Shown: positions 1 to 9,309 of the stretch, in pieces
Layout: each line of letters opens with the position of its first letter
Numbering within the stretch: position 1 is the stretch's first letter
Assembly: GCA_937966555.1 (NCBI GenBank)
Contig: CALCLY010000026.1
Location: forward strand, 1 to 36,160
Length of the DNA: 36,160 bases
Reading direction: 5' to 3'
DNA from: CALCLY01 sp900552775
GTDB lineage: Bacteria; Bacillota; Clostridia; UMGS1883; UMGS1540
Translations under genes and position numbers: made by a program
The notes under the pieces: model-generated
Database searches by the model: none
Told to the model about the DNA's origin: nothing
What the model saw: only the letters and a program-made list of their open reading frames with translations

Positions 1-238
1 AACGGCTTTCAAAACCAATACTTCCTTATCGGGTTGTGGCTTTTTAAACAGCCCCTTTTTATACTACAAATACGTATGCGGAACATATCTTTTTCGAGAA
101 ACTCAATTCCGTTACGAATCGGAAAGAAACGCTTTTCGGATTCGATATTTTTTCTCTGCATATAAATGAAAGCAGATTGTAAAGAGCGGATTTAGCTTTG
201 TTGCATTTGGTATGAGCGGCAATATCGCACACACTGTG
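1..238. other. Left-edge stretch without an assignable gene
   Basis: Two plus-strand frames stay open from the window edge to about position 175, but neither has a recognisable motif, a start or a ribosome binding site. I see nothing here that can be called a gene. The sequence could include the tail of a gene that begins outside the window. It ends at the long hairpin at 239-278. Confidence 0.3.
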
Positions 239-290
239 CTATGTATTTCTTTTGAGAAAAATCAAAAGAAATACATAGTTTTACAGTTTT
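239..290 (+). terminator. AT-rich 17-bp hairpin with T-tract
   Basis: Positions 239-255 and 262-278 are perfectly complementary (17 bp, 6-nt loop). The plus strand continues with TTTTACAGTTTT, so it fits an intrinsic terminator for plus-strand transcription entering from the left. It lies just beyond the stop codon of the minus-strand phosphohexomutase gene and may also end that transcript, although a U-run is missing on that side. Confidence 0.65.
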
Positions 291-1995
291 AACGGCCTAT
301 AAGAGCATATATATCTTTCTTAAGCGCTTCTTTTTTCGTTTCGTGGTCATCACACACAAAACCCGTATATATTTTAAACTTAGGTTCCGTGCCGGACGGT
401 CTGAACGCTATAAACGTGCCGTCCTCCGTCACAAAACGCAGAACGTTTGAAGACGGCAGCGAAAGTTTTTCTTCCGTTTTGTTCTGAATGTTATAAGTTA
501 CGCCCTTCAAAACATCGGAGTAGCGCACAACGCGGCTGCCGCCGACAATATCAGGCGCGTTTTCGCGAAGCTTGTTCATAATGGCCGCAATGCGTTCCAT
601 TCCGTCCACGCCTTCAAAATAGATATTGTCTACCCATTCTCCGAAGTGGCCGAATTTTTCGAAAAGCTCGCAAAGCCCGTCATACACGCTCATGCCGCGC
701 AGCTTATAGTAAGACGCCATCTCGGCTATAAGCAGTGACGCGCCCACCGCGTCCTTATCCCTTACATACGTTCCGGGAAGATAACCGTAGCTTTCTTCAA
801 AGCCGAAAACATATGTGTGAGAACCGCTCTCTTCAAATTCTTTAATCTTTTCGGCTATAAATTTAAAGCCCGTCAAAACATTGAAAACGTCCGCTCCGTA
901 ATGCGCGCAGATTTTGTCCGAAATTTCGTTTGTGACAATTGTTTTTATAACTGCCGCATTTTGAGGCAAAGTTCCCGTTTCCTTTTTCTGCGAAAGAACG
1001 TAGTTTACAAGCAGCGCTCCCGTCTGATTGCCTGTCAGCGGAACATAATTTCCGTCTTTGTCGCGCACTATAAGCCCGACTCTGTCCGAATCGGGGTCGG
1101 TTCCTATAATAAGATCTATGTTTTTTTCTTTTGCAAGCTTTATGGCAAGTGCAAAACCCTCGGGGTTTTCGGGGTTCGGGCTTTTAACTGTGGGGAAATT
1201 GCCGTCGGGCATTTCCTGCTCCTTTACAACCTCGATGTTCTGCACACCGGCGCGGCGCAGCACTTCGCGCACCGGTATATTCCCCGCTCCGTGAAACGGC
1301 GTATATACAAACGAAAGATTTGCTTTTTTTATGACTTCGGGATTTATTGCAACGCTTGCCACAGCCTTATAAAAAGCTTCGTCAACCTCGGCGCCTATTG
1401 TATTTATAAGTCCTTTTTCGCGCGCTTCTTTTTCGTCTGCGGTATGCACGTCTTCGAGAATATCTGTTTCGTTCATGTTTTTCATAATAGCGTCCGCCGC
1501 TTCGAAAACAACCTGCGCTCCGTCATCCCCGTACACCTTATAACCGTTATATTCCTTCGGATTATGGCTTGCCGTGACAACAATTCCGGCGCTGCACTTT
1601 AGAAATCTGACAGCAAAGCTGAGCTCCGGGGTGGGACGGAGAGAATCGAATATATACGTTTTAATTCCGTAAAAAGCAAGCGTTTTTGCAGCCTCAATTG
1701 CAAACAGAGCGGAATTGTTTCTGCTGTCAAACGCTATTGCAACGCCGCCCGAAAGCTTATTGTCGCTTAAATACTTTGCAAGGGCGCAGCTTGCGTGCCT
1801 TACGGTATAAACGTTCATTCCGTTTGAACCTACGCGCATAATCCCGCGCAGACCGCCGGTTCCGAACTCCATATCGCGCTCCATGCGCATTTTCATCTCG
1901 TCTTCGTTTCCGCGTATTGCAAGAAGCTCCGCGCGGCTCTTCTCATCAAGCTTATCGCTTTTTATCCATTTTTCAAATTTCTCGGTATAAGTCAT
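289..1995 (-). CDS. Phospho-sugar mutase (phosphoglucomutase/phosphomannomutase family)
   Basis: 568 residues, the usual length for the PgcA-like alpha-D-phosphohexomutases of Bacillota, which interconvert glucose-6-phosphate and glucose-1-phosphate in the cytoplasm. The family landmarks are all visible. FGTGGLRG lies at 44-51. The active-site loop TASHNPKEYNGYK at 141-153 contains the phosphoserine Ser143. The metal-binding loop DPDSDR is at 300-305, the sugar-binding GFEESYGY at 398-405, and the phosphate-binding RPSGTEPKFKIY close to the C terminus. The start is supported by AAAGGAG about 6 nt upstream of the ATG. It is the last gene of the minus-strand run and lies 35 nt after rqcH. Substrate preference (glucose versus mannose) cannot be read from the motifs. 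Confidence 0.93.
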   Translation of the reverse strand: MTYTEKFEKWIKSDKLDEKSRAELLAIRGNEDEMKMRMERDMEFGTGGLRGIMRVGSNGMNVYTVRHASCALAKYLSDNKLSGGVAIAFDSRNNSALFAIEAAKTLAFYGIKTYIFDSLRPTPELSFAVRFLKCSAGIVVTASHNPKEYNGYKVYGDDGAQVVFEAADAIMKNMNETDILEDVHTADEKEAREKGLINTIGAEVDEAFYKAVASVAINPEVIKKANLSFVYTPFHGAGNIPVREVLRRAGVQNIEVVKEQEMPDGNFPTVKSPNPENPEGFALAIKLAKEKNIDLIIGTDPDSDRVGLIVRDKDGNYVPLTGNQTGALLVNYVLSQKKETGTLPQNAAVIKTIVTNEISDKICAHYGADVFNVLTGFKFIAEKIKEFEESGSHTYVFGFEESYGYLPGTYVRDKDAVGASLLIAEMASYYKLRGMSVYDGLCELFEKFGHFGEWVDNIYFEGVDGMERIAAIMNKLRENAPDIVGGSRVVRYSDVLKGVTYNIQNKTEEKLSLPSSNVLRFVTEDGTFIAFRPSGTEPKFKIYTGFVCDDHETKKEALKKDIYALIGR

Positions 1996-2030
1996 AACAA
2001 TCTCCTTTCCGTCACTTCACGGCGGCTGAA

Positions 2031-3758
2031 TTAAAGAAAATTTTTCGGCGCAACATAAGCCGTTTTGTATTTTTCGTAAAAGACCTTGCCCGGCGCCGCG
2101 CCGGAAGGTTTTTTAACGTTTTTAATCAAAGTATAATCAACCTGAACCATTTTGGAATTTCTCTCGCTGCTGTAGTATGCCGCAAGAGATGCCGCACGCT
2201 CCGTAACCTCGGGCGGAATTTCTTCGCCTTTGTTTTTTATGACGACATGCGAACCCGCGCTGTCTTTTACATGCAGCCACATATCATAGCTTTTCCCTAT
2301 TTTGCAAGTTACAAAATCATTCTGCCTGTTGTTTCTGCCCACATAAATTTTGTATCCGTCAGCCTCAAATTCAAGCGGTGCCGAAGGCGTTTCCTTTTTT
2401 CTTGCTTTTTTACCCGAAACGTCTTCTTTTATATATTTGCCGGAAATAAGCTCACGGCGGATTTCGGAAAGATCCTTCTCGCTTTCCGCTATATCTATAC
2501 TTCCTGAGACGGAGGTGAGATACTCTATTTCGTCAAGATTTTTCCGCAATTGCTCCGACACTTTTTCCTGTGCTGTTTTTGCCTTTCTGTATTTTGTGTA
2601 ATACATTGCCGAATTTTTCTGCGGACTTTTTGTGCTGTCCAGCGGAATTTCAATAAGCGGCATGCTTTCTTCGTAATAGTTTGGCAGCAGAGCGCTTTTT
2701 TCTCCGCCCGAAAGCGCATATAAATTTGCGGTGATCAAATCGCCGTACAGCCTGTATTTATCGGCATTTTCGGCTTCTGCAAGCTTTTCCTGCTGAAGAC
2801 CCAGTTTCTTTCTGCACCTTTCAAGCGCGTTGGAAACGGTTTTTCGTATTGCGGCGCTTTTCTGCCTCATTCTGTCCTCCGCGTCACGCGAAGTGTAAAA
2901 CATATCAAGCGTTTTTCCCATACTGTCAAAAAACGTTCTGTTGTTTTCGCCGAAATATGTTATATCGTACGCGGCAAAATCCACGGTTTTCTCACCGTCG
3001 CGCGCTATTGTGTACGTATAATTTCCGCTGCATATTTTTGAAAATTCGGCAAAAATCTCATGTGCGGCGGCTTCTTCGTTTCCGCCCGTGCGCGCACCCG
3101 TGTCACCAGCGCATCTCCATGCCATCTCTCTGCCGAACGCAGGGCTTGTCCCTCGAAACGAAGCCACTACGGCTTTTCTTATCTCCGTATCAGCCGGAAA
3201 GCTTTTGAGTCTTTCTCTTATTTCTTCTTCCGAGACCTCGCCCGGCACGGCTTTTTCCTCCTGAAGCGGCGGAAAATCATATACAATGCCCGGCAGCAGC
3301 GTTCTTGAAGCAGACATTGAAATATCCACCCTTTTTACACTGTCGAGAACCTTACCGTCACATGTAATAATAATATTGCTGTGCCTGCTCATAATCTCGG
3401 TTATTATATGTTTTACCTTTTTGTCTCCGAGTTCGTCCGTGCATTCAACGCCGATGTCAAGCACCCTGTCAAAGCCGTGCTGATACACGGAAACTATTCT
3501 GCCGCCCGAAAAATGCTTGCGCAGAAACATGCAGAACATGGGCGCGGCAATTGGGTTAGGCTTTGAAGTTTCCGTTATGTGAACGCGCGGATTCTGCGGC
3601 GAAGCGGAAAGAAGCAGCGTATGCTGTCTGCCGCCGTTTTTTACAATAAGCCGGATCTCATCGCGTTCGGGCTGATGAATTTTTTCTATTCGTCCCGATA
3701 TTAACTTTTCCTCTATTTCTTTTTTCACCGCCGACATGGCGATTGCGTCAAATGGCAT
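2031..3758 (-). CDS. rqcH: RqcH / NFACT-family ribosome quality control protein
   Basis: 575 residues with the NFACT layout. An N-terminal NFACT-N domain (about 1-200) is followed by a helical coiled-coil middle (about 280-440) and a C-terminal NFACT-R (DUF814) domain containing the segment YKIYVGRNNRQNDF and, further on, WLHVKDSAGSH. The Asp-Arg pair that RqcH needs for alanine tailing is present in GFDRVL near residue 105, followed by the conserved EIMSRHSNIII stretch. RqcH binds obstructed 50S subunits and adds C-terminal alanine tails; older annotations call it fibronectin-binding protein. GGAG 7 nt upstream supports the ATG. The gene sits 15 nt downstream of pncB. Confidence 0.92.
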   Translation of the reverse strand: MPFDAIAMSAVKKEIEEKLISGRIEKIHQPERDEIRLIVKNGGRQHTLLLSASPQNPRVHITETSKPNPIAAPMFCMFLRKHFSGGRIVSVYQHGFDRVLDIGVECTDELGDKKVKHIITEIMSRHSNIIITCDGKVLDSVKRVDISMSASRTLLPGIVYDFPPLQEEKAVPGEVSEEEIRERLKSFPADTEIRKAVVASFRGTSPAFGREMAWRCAGDTGARTGGNEEAAAHEIFAEFSKICSGNYTYTIARDGEKTVDFAAYDITYFGENNRTFFDSMGKTLDMFYTSRDAEDRMRQKSAAIRKTVSNALERCRKKLGLQQEKLAEAENADKYRLYGDLITANLYALSGGEKSALLPNYYEESMPLIEIPLDSTKSPQKNSAMYYTKYRKAKTAQEKVSEQLRKNLDEIEYLTSVSGSIDIAESEKDLSEIRRELISGKYIKEDVSGKKARKKETPSAPLEFEADGYKIYVGRNNRQNDFVTCKIGKSYDMWLHVKDSAGSHVVIKNKGEEIPPEVTERAASLAAYYSSERNSKMVQVDYTLIKNVKKPSGAAPGKVFYEKYKTAYVAPKNFL

Positions 3759-3773
3759 AGTTTTACTCCAATT

Positions 3774-5228
3774 TTATAAAGGCGATTTCACATCGCGGAG
3801 CATGTTGTTTTTAAGCTCCCAGAGATCCTGAGACATATCCACGTAATACTCGTGAGGATTGTCAAATCTCAGAACCTCGTCCCACATTGTGTCTATCTGC
3901 TCGGCGCAATACTTTTTGATATCCGAAAGATTCGGCTCTTCGTAGCAGAGCTTTCCGCGGTCAAAAATCTTGCAGAGCAATTTTTTTGCCGTAAAGCCCG
4001 AAACTGTTTTGCGTTTCCATGTGTGCTCGGGGTCGAAAAGCTCGTAAGGCTCATTTTCGTCTATAACCTCGTCATGAAGCGTCATAACATCGGCTATTGC
4101 TTTTCCGTTTTCACGGTCGAACAGCCTGTAAACCTGCTTAAAGCCGGGTGTTGTGATTTTTTCCACGTTTTCGGAAACCTTGATTTTGGGAATCATTTTT
4201 CCGTCTCTCCAGATTGCCGCAAGCTTGTAAACTCCGCCGAAAACCGGCTCGGATTTTGAAGTTATGAGCCTTTCGCCAACACCGAAGCTGTCAATTTGCG
4301 CGCCCTGAGCAAGAATTTCTCTTATAATATACTCGTCAAGCGAGTTTGAAATAACGATTTTGCAGTCTTTAAGACCTTCGCGGTCGAGATACTGACGGAC
4401 TTTTTTTGTAAGATATGTTATATCGCCGCTGTCTATTCTCACACCCTCAAGTCTGCAGCCCATAGGTTCCAGGATTTCTCTGTGAACGCGCACGGCATTC
4501 GGAAGTCCCGATTTTAAAACGTTGTACGTGTCTATCAGAAGCGTACACGCCTTCGGGTATGCCTTGGCATATGCCGCAAACGCGTCATATTCCGAGTCAA
4601 AAAGCTGAACCCAGCTGTGCGCCATTGTGCCGAGTGCCGGGAAATTGAATTTTTTCTCCGCAATCGTGCACGCCGTGCCGACGCAGCCGCCGATATATGC
4701 CGCCCTTGCGCCGTTAATGGCGCCGCTCGGTCCCTGTGCGCGGCGCGAGCCGAATTCCATTACCGGTCTGCCGCCCGCCGCTCTTACGATTCTGTTTGAT
4801 TTTGTGGCAATGAGCGACTGGTGGTTTACGGTAAGAAGAAGCATCGTTTCCACAAGCTGTGCCTGTGGCACGGGGCCTTTCACCGTAACAATCGGCTCTC
4901 CCGGGAAAATCGGCGTACCTTCCGGAATTGCATACACATCACATTCAAACTTGAAGTTTTTAAGGTAATCTAAAAACTCCTCCGAAAACATATTCTTTCC
5001 TCTGAGAAATCCGATATCTTCACTTGAGAAAGAAAGCTTTGAAAAATATTCTATAAGCTGAGAAAGCCCGGCGGCGATGGCATAACCGCCGTCGTCCGGG
5101 ACTCTCCTGAAAAACATATCAAAGCACGCCTCGGTTTTTTCCGCGCCGCTTTCAAAAAATCCGTTTGCCATTGTAAACTCGTAGAAATCGGCAAGCATTG
5201 TCAGATTTCCGTCTTCTTTAACGTTCAT
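3774..5228 (-). CDS. pncB: Nicotinate phosphoribosyltransferase
   Basis: 484 residues, normal for the bacterial PncB family, which joins nicotinate to PRPP in the NAD salvage (Preiss-Handler) pathway. Typical stretches are an N-terminal TMLADFYEFTMANGFF, a central MEFGSRRAQGP, TMAHSWVQLF carrying the His that is phosphorylated in the family, and GVRIDSGDI in the PRPP-binding half. CGGAG lies about 6 nt upstream of the ATG. It is 14 nt downstream of a small unknown gene and 15 nt upstream of rqcH, consistent with one transcript. Confidence 0.94.
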   Translation of the reverse strand: MNVKEDGNLTMLADFYEFTMANGFFESGAEKTEACFDMFFRRVPDDGGYAIAAGLSQLIEYFSKLSFSSEDIGFLRGKNMFSEEFLDYLKNFKFECDVYAIPEGTPIFPGEPIVTVKGPVPQAQLVETMLLLTVNHQSLIATKSNRIVRAAGGRPVMEFGSRRAQGPSGAINGARAAYIGGCVGTACTIAEKKFNFPALGTMAHSWVQLFDSEYDAFAAYAKAYPKACTLLIDTYNVLKSGLPNAVRVHREILEPMGCRLEGVRIDSGDITYLTKKVRQYLDREGLKDCKIVISNSLDEYIIREILAQGAQIDSFGVGERLITSKSEPVFGGVYKLAAIWRDGKMIPKIKVSENVEKITTPGFKQVYRLFDRENGKAIADVMTLHDEVIDENEPYELFDPEHTWKRKTVSGFTAKKLLCKIFDRGKLCYEEPNLSDIKKYCAEQIDTMWDEVLRFDNPHEYYVDMSQDLWELKNNMLRDVKSPL

Positions 5229-5242
5229 GCATTCTCCGCCTT

Positions 5243-5548
5243 TCAGTCAACCTGCGAAAGAGCGTCCGAAAGCCAATATTCGGCTATGTCCATAGCCGCA
5301 AACATTCCTTCACGCTCCGCCTTTTTTATAATTCTGTCTTTACCTCTGGAGTTTTCCTGAAGCTGTATCGTAACAGACTCCGAAACCTCCATGTCGCCAA
5401 CCTTTCTGGTTGAGTTCACTATCATAAGGATAATATACGGATCTGCGGGATTGCCGTAATAAATCATGTTTCCCCTTCTCACAAGAGGTTTTTCTTTGTA
5501 ATACAGTATATTTTCCGCATTCGCTTTAGCTTTTGCCATGCCTTTCAC
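5243..5548 (-). CDS. Small conserved-looking hypothetical protein
   Basis: About 101 residues, function unknown. It starts with an alanine/lysine-rich segment, followed by a beta-rich core containing RRGNMIYYGNPADPYIILMI and a helical end with AAMDIAEYWLSDAL. There is no signal peptide, membrane segment or cysteine pair. The first start is a GTG with AAAGG 5 nt upstream; an internal ATG three codons later is an alternative. Position inside the run between the DUF4430-like gene and pncB, and codon use like its neighbours, argue that it is real. Confidence 0.7.
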   Translation of the reverse strand: MKGMAKAKANAENILYYKEKPLVRRGNMIYYGNPADPYIILMIVNSTRKVGDMEVSESVTIQLQENSRGKDRIIKKAEREGMFAAMDIAEYWLSDALSQVD

Positions 5549-5618
5549 CGTACCTTTCTTTTTAATTTTTGCCGTTTTGAAAGCGAGCGCCGTCTCGGCT
5601 TTAATTTATAAAAAACTT

Positions 5619-5996
5619 TTATTGTCCGCCGAGCGAAAACTCTATTTTCTCTCCGCCGTGCACCGGCGTTTGCTCGAGGCTTTTTAAAAGCTCCTCGCCG
5701 TTTATTTTTATGCTGAAACACTCTCCCTCGCCGGCAGATGTGCCGCACGCCTCGGTAACCAAAAAACCGTACTGTCCATTCTCGCCTTTTATCAGATCTG
5801 CATAATACAGCGCATCGTAAAGAAACTTTTCTTTCGTATCAAGCTCCTTTTGCTTTATCTCCCCGTTTGACAAAACGGTGATTTTAATATGCGAAACGTC
5901 CCGTTTTCGGCGGATTTCCGAGAAAGAGAACACCGCGCAGGCGATAAGCAGGAGTGCCGCAAGCGCAAAGCTTACGGCAGCAGCCTTTTTATTCAA
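5619..5996 (-). CDS. DUF4430-like exported protein
   Basis: 125 residues. A hydrophobic N-terminal segment (about residues 4-27, ALAALLLIACAVFSF) acts as a membrane anchor or uncleaved signal. The remaining domain follows the DUF4430/transcobalamin-like beta-grasp pattern: a leading beta strand, FLYDALYYADLI, YGFLVTEACG, a strand with IKINGEELL and a final GGEKIEFSLGGQ. In the wider family this fold binds corrinoids or serves as a surface module; the ligand here is unknown. The start is a TTG that overlaps the mtlD stop (TTGA), so translation is probably coupled. No lipobox with the correct spacing is clear. Confidence 0.6.
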   Translation of the reverse strand: MNKKAAAVSFALAALLLIACAVFSFSEIRRKRDVSHIKITVLSNGEIKQKELDTKEKFLYDALYYADLIKGENGQYGFLVTEACGTSAGEGECFSIKINGEELLKSLEQTPVHGGEKIEFSLGGQ

Positions 5997-7165
5997 GCCT
6001 TTATTTCATCGCTTGCGGCAAGCTTAAAATCTTTAAGTTCCGTGTTTTTAAGCTCATCGGAAAGCGCAAGAATCTCTTTAATATCGTCCTTTCCGAGGCA
6101 CGAAACCTCCGAAAGAAGCTGCTCGTCCGTCATATCAAGACCTTCCTGACCGAAGCTTAATGCCGCTGCGATGCCGATTTTTATGTAATCGCACGAAACA
6201 CCCTGCTCTCTGCACATATTGAGAGCGCCCACAAGTCTGTCATTTTTTGCAAGCTTTCTCTTCAAGTCGTTGCCGACTCTCTGAACCGTATCTCCGAGCT
6301 GACGGTTGCGGAATCTTTGGAGCAGGTCGAGAACATGGTCGTAAACCTCCGCCGGTTTAACACCGTGGCGTGCCGAAAGCGCAAGCGCAGACTGCGTCAT
6401 CGCTTTTGAAACAAGCAGCTCTATATACGGATTTTCAATTGCCTGCCAGATGTATTCATATCCGCACAGTCTGCCGAGATAAGCCGTCATTGCATGACCC
6501 ATGTTGTGAATGAAAAGCTTTCTCTCGATATAATACTGAAACGGCGTGAACCAAACGGCATTTTTGATTTCGGGTCTTTCTCCCTTAACCGCAGCGCTGT
6601 CAAGCGGAAGCTTGTTGTAGCGCTCAACGCACACACGCAGCGGATTGCCGTTTTGCATTTCCGGCGTCTGAACCGGAACCATTCTGCCTATGGAAGCTTC
6701 CACAAAGCCGACTTTTTCGTCAAGCTTTTTCTTTTCTTCATCGTTTAAATTTTCGGAAATAAGACCTTTAAGATACATATCCGCTCCGATAAGATTTTCA
6801 CAGATAATGATATTTAAAGGCTTCTTGTCTTCGCATTCCCATCTTTTCTTAAGACCTGCCGCAATGGGTGCCGCAATGAATTTTAAAACGTTTACGCCTA
6901 CGGCGGTTGCCATAACGTCCGCTTCGGCAATTGCCTCCGCCACAGCGTTTATGTCATTTCCGTCAACTCCGCACACGTTCTTAACAATCTGTTCCTCGCT
7001 TCTGTCTCCGTAAAGAATGTCAACCGGATATTCGCCTTTTTCGTTAAGCGCCGATATAACCGTTTTGTTTACGTCAACAAAGCTCACGCTGTAACCGGAA
7101 AGGCTTAAAAGCTGACCTATGAAACCTCTGCCTATATTTCCGGCTCCGTACATTACTGCTTTCAT
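5993..7165 (-). CDS. mtlD: Mannitol-1-phosphate 5-dehydrogenase
   Basis: 390 residues, typical of the MtlD polyol-specific long-chain dehydrogenases that interconvert mannitol-1-phosphate and fructose-6-phosphate with NAD(H). The nucleotide-binding motif GAGNIGRGFIG lies at 7-17. The catalytic region ERKLFIHNMGHA has Lys216, Asn221 and His224 in the family arrangement. No mannitol PTS genes are near. The gene sits 45 nt downstream of rnj and overlaps the next gene, so it is expressed with an RNA-processing and NAD-salvage run rather than in a mannitol operon. Confidence 0.93.
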   Translation of the reverse strand: MKAVMYGAGNIGRGFIGQLLSLSGYSVSFVDVNKTVISALNEKGEYPVDILYGDRSEEQIVKNVCGVDGNDINAVAEAIAEADVMATAVGVNVLKFIAAPIAAGLKKRWECEDKKPLNIIICENLIGADMYLKGLISENLNDEEKKKLDEKVGFVEASIGRMVPVQTPEMQNGNPLRVCVERYNKLPLDSAAVKGERPEIKNAVWFTPFQYYIERKLFIHNMGHAMTAYLGRLCGYEYIWQAIENPYIELLVSKAMTQSALALSARHGVKPAEVYDHVLDLLQRFRNRQLGDTVQRVGNDLKRKLAKNDRLVGALNMCREQGVSCDYIKIGIAAALSFGQEGLDMTDEQLLSEVSCLGKDDIKEILALSDELKNTELKDFKLAASDEIKA

Positions 7166-7210
7166 TTTTCGTGCTTCCTTTCAATTTTAAACTTTTATTT
7201 AAACTCTGTC

Positions 7211-8878
7211 TTAAACCTCTATCAAAACCGGCAAAATCATGGGTTTTCTCTTTGTTGTATCATAGAGATAATCTCCGAGTCTGTTTCTTATAAGATTTTT
7301 AACACCGTTATGATCACCCGGGTTTTTGCGCAGCGCGTTTTGCAGGCAGCCCTGTACAAGCGATTTTATTTCGTCCATCAGGTCTTCCGATTCTCTGACA
7401 TACACAAATCCGCGCGATATTATATCCGGTCCGCTTATTATGTTGCCCATCTCGTCCACGGCGGTAACCACAATAATTATGCCGTCCTGCCCCAGATGCT
7501 TTCTGTCGCGCAGAACAACGCTTCCCACATCTCCGACGCCGTATCCGTCAACAAGTACGCGTCCCGCCGGAACCTTGTCGCATATCTGCGCCGTTTTGCC
7601 GTCCGTCTCAAGCACATCTCCTATTTCGGCAATAAAGATATTCTTTTTGTTCAGACCCGTGATTTCTCCGAGCTTTGCGTGTTTTACAAGATGCCTGTGC
7701 TCGCCGTGAACAGGCAGGAAAAATTTAGGTTTTACAAGCTTTAACATTATCTTAAGTTCTTCCGAGCAGGCATGTCCCGAAACGTGAACCTCCGAAAGGG
7801 ACTCGTATATAACCTCGACCTCTTTTTTGAAAAGCTCGTTTATAAGATTAAATATAGCCTTTTCGTTGCCGGGAATCGGGCTTGAGGAAAATATTACAAG
7901 GTCTCCCTTGCCTATTTCAACCTTCCTGTGGTCCGAATTTGCCATTCTCGTAAGCGCGCTCATGGGCTCTCCCTGGCTTCCGGTGGTTATTATAACAAGC
8001 TGACTCGGCTTGTAATTATTGATATCGTCAAGTTCTATAAGCGTTCCTGCCGGCATGTGAATATATCCGAGCTCACGCGCCACATCCATAACGTTAAGCA
8101 TACTTCTTCCCGAAACCGCAATTTTGCGTCTGTGTTTCACGGCGGAATTTATAATCTGCTGCACTCTGTGAATATTCGACGAGAATGTTGCCACAATTAT
8201 TCTGTGGTGCGGATGGTTTGAAAAAATCTCATCAAATCTTTCTCCCACCGTGCTTTCAGACATTGTAAAGCCGCGGCGTTCAACATTTGTGCTGTCGCTC
8301 ATCATAAGCAGAACGCCCTTTTTGCCGAGCTCGCCGAAGCGCGCCAGGTCTATCATTTCGCTTTCTATTGGCGTTGAATCTATTTTGAAATCACCCGTAT
8401 GCACAACCGTTCCCACGGGAGTGGTTATCGCAAGACCGACAGAATCGGCAATGCTGTGGTTTGTTCTTATGAATTCAACTTTAAAGCACGAACCAAGCTT
8501 TATTGTGTTTCCGGCTTTAACGGTTTTGAGCTTGCACACGCTTAAAATTCCGTGTTCGCGGAGTTTAAGCTCAACAAGCCCCAGCGTAAGCCTTGTGCCG
8601 TATACGGGCACGTTTAAGCTGCGCAGCACATAAGGCAGCGCGCCGATATGGTCTTCATGACCGTGTGTGAGAACTATTCCTTTAACTTTCTCGGCATTTT
8701 TTGTCAGATAAGAAATATCCGGTATAACTATATCAACCCCCAAAAGTTCGTCATCGGGGAATGCAAGTCCGCAATCAATAACGATCATTTCGTCTCCGTA
8801 CTCTATGACCGTTAAATTTTTACCTATTTCATCAAGTCCGCCGAGAGGAATAATTCTGAGTTTTTGTTTTTTTGCCAA
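7211..8878 (-). CDS. rnj: Ribonuclease J, with a TTG start
   Basis: Metallo-beta-lactamase/beta-CASP ribonuclease with endonuclease and 5'-3' exonuclease activity, central to RNA turnover and maturation in Bacillota. Read from the TTG at 8,878 the protein has 555 residues, the usual RNase J length. It begins with KKQKLRIIPLGGLDEIGKN and has the zinc motif HGHEDH at 72-77, further histidines such as the one in VHTGDF, and the C-terminal domain. A longer reading from 8,968 adds 30 residues unlike the family. The strong AGGGAGGA site overlaps an ATG at 8,896 and is correctly spaced for the TTG, so I take the TTG as the start. A near-consensus promoter lies at 9,023-9,051. Confidence 0.93.
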   Translation of the reverse strand: MAKKQKLRIIPLGGLDEIGKNLTVIEYGDEMIVIDCGLAFPDDELLGVDIVIPDISYLTKNAEKVKGIVLTHGHEDHIGALPYVLRSLNVPVYGTRLTLGLVELKLREHGILSVCKLKTVKAGNTIKLGSCFKVEFIRTNHSIADSVGLAITTPVGTVVHTGDFKIDSTPIESEMIDLARFGELGKKGVLLMMSDSTNVERRGFTMSESTVGERFDEIFSNHPHHRIIVATFSSNIHRVQQIINSAVKHRRKIAVSGRSMLNVMDVARELGYIHMPAGTLIELDDINNYKPSQLVIITTGSQGEPMSALTRMANSDHRKVEIGKGDLVIFSSSPIPGNEKAIFNLINELFKKEVEVIYESLSEVHVSGHACSEELKIMLKLVKPKFFLPVHGEHRHLVKHAKLGEITGLNKKNIFIAEIGDVLETDGKTAQICDKVPAGRVLVDGYGVGDVGSVVLRDRKHLGQDGIIIVVTAVDEMGNIISGPDIISRGFVYVRESEDLMDEIKSLVQGCLQNALRKNPGDHNGVKNLIRNRLGDYLYDTTKRKPMILPVLIEV

Positions 8879-9022
8879 TGAAAAATCCTCCCTCATTATT
8901 GCGGGCACACTGAATCGTCTCACAGAGTTCAGCTGCGCCCTGAATTTTATTAATCTATAATATTGCAAGTATGAACGCTCGGAAATTCAAAACTTTCCGC
9001 AATACAAACCAAATCAACAATA

Positions 9023-9051
9023 AGTATAGCACATTTTTATACTTTTGTCAA
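9023..9051 (-). promoter_or_regulatory. Sigma-A promoter for rnj
   Basis: On the minus strand TTGACA (9,051-9,046) is followed after 17 nt by TATACT (9,028-9,023). This perfect -35 and good -10 predict a start near 9,016, giving a 5' untranslated region of about 137 nt before the TTG start of rnj. Confidence 0.85.
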
Positions 9052-9205
9052 ATTTTTCTGCTTCCGTTTTATTCATGTCTGTTTCCGCATTTTTTATTTT
9101 AACATTATTTTTGTGCATATGTTGTCAAAATGTGTAAATTTTATTATAATTTTTACGCTTTTTTGTGACAAAAAATAAATTATTTGTGAATTTTTCATTT
9201 TTTTC

Positions 9206-9234
9206 TTGCAAAATCCGCAAAAAAAGGTTATTAT
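9206..9234 (+). promoter_or_regulatory. Putative sigma-A promoter of the regulator/ftsEX run
   Basis: TTGCAA (9,206-9,211), 17 nt, TATTAT (9,229-9,234). It lies about 75 nt upstream of the regulator start in a very AT-rich divergent intergenic region (8,897-9,309) that has no further gene. Confidence 0.6.
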
Positions 9235-9309
9235 AAAGGAGTATAATTATATAAATGCGCTATGGTGCTGATATAGTTATAATAATGAAAAAAGAACGGA
9301 GCGGAAGTT

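Noticed and set aside
1..174. Plus-strand coding fragment entering from the left edge
   Set aside because: Two frames are open at once and neither shows family-like sequence, so the openness is not evidence of coding.
817..1602. 261-codon plus-strand open frame
   Set aside because: It lies fully antisense to the phosphohexomutase gene, whose motifs are complete; the reading is low in family-like features and has no ribosome binding site.
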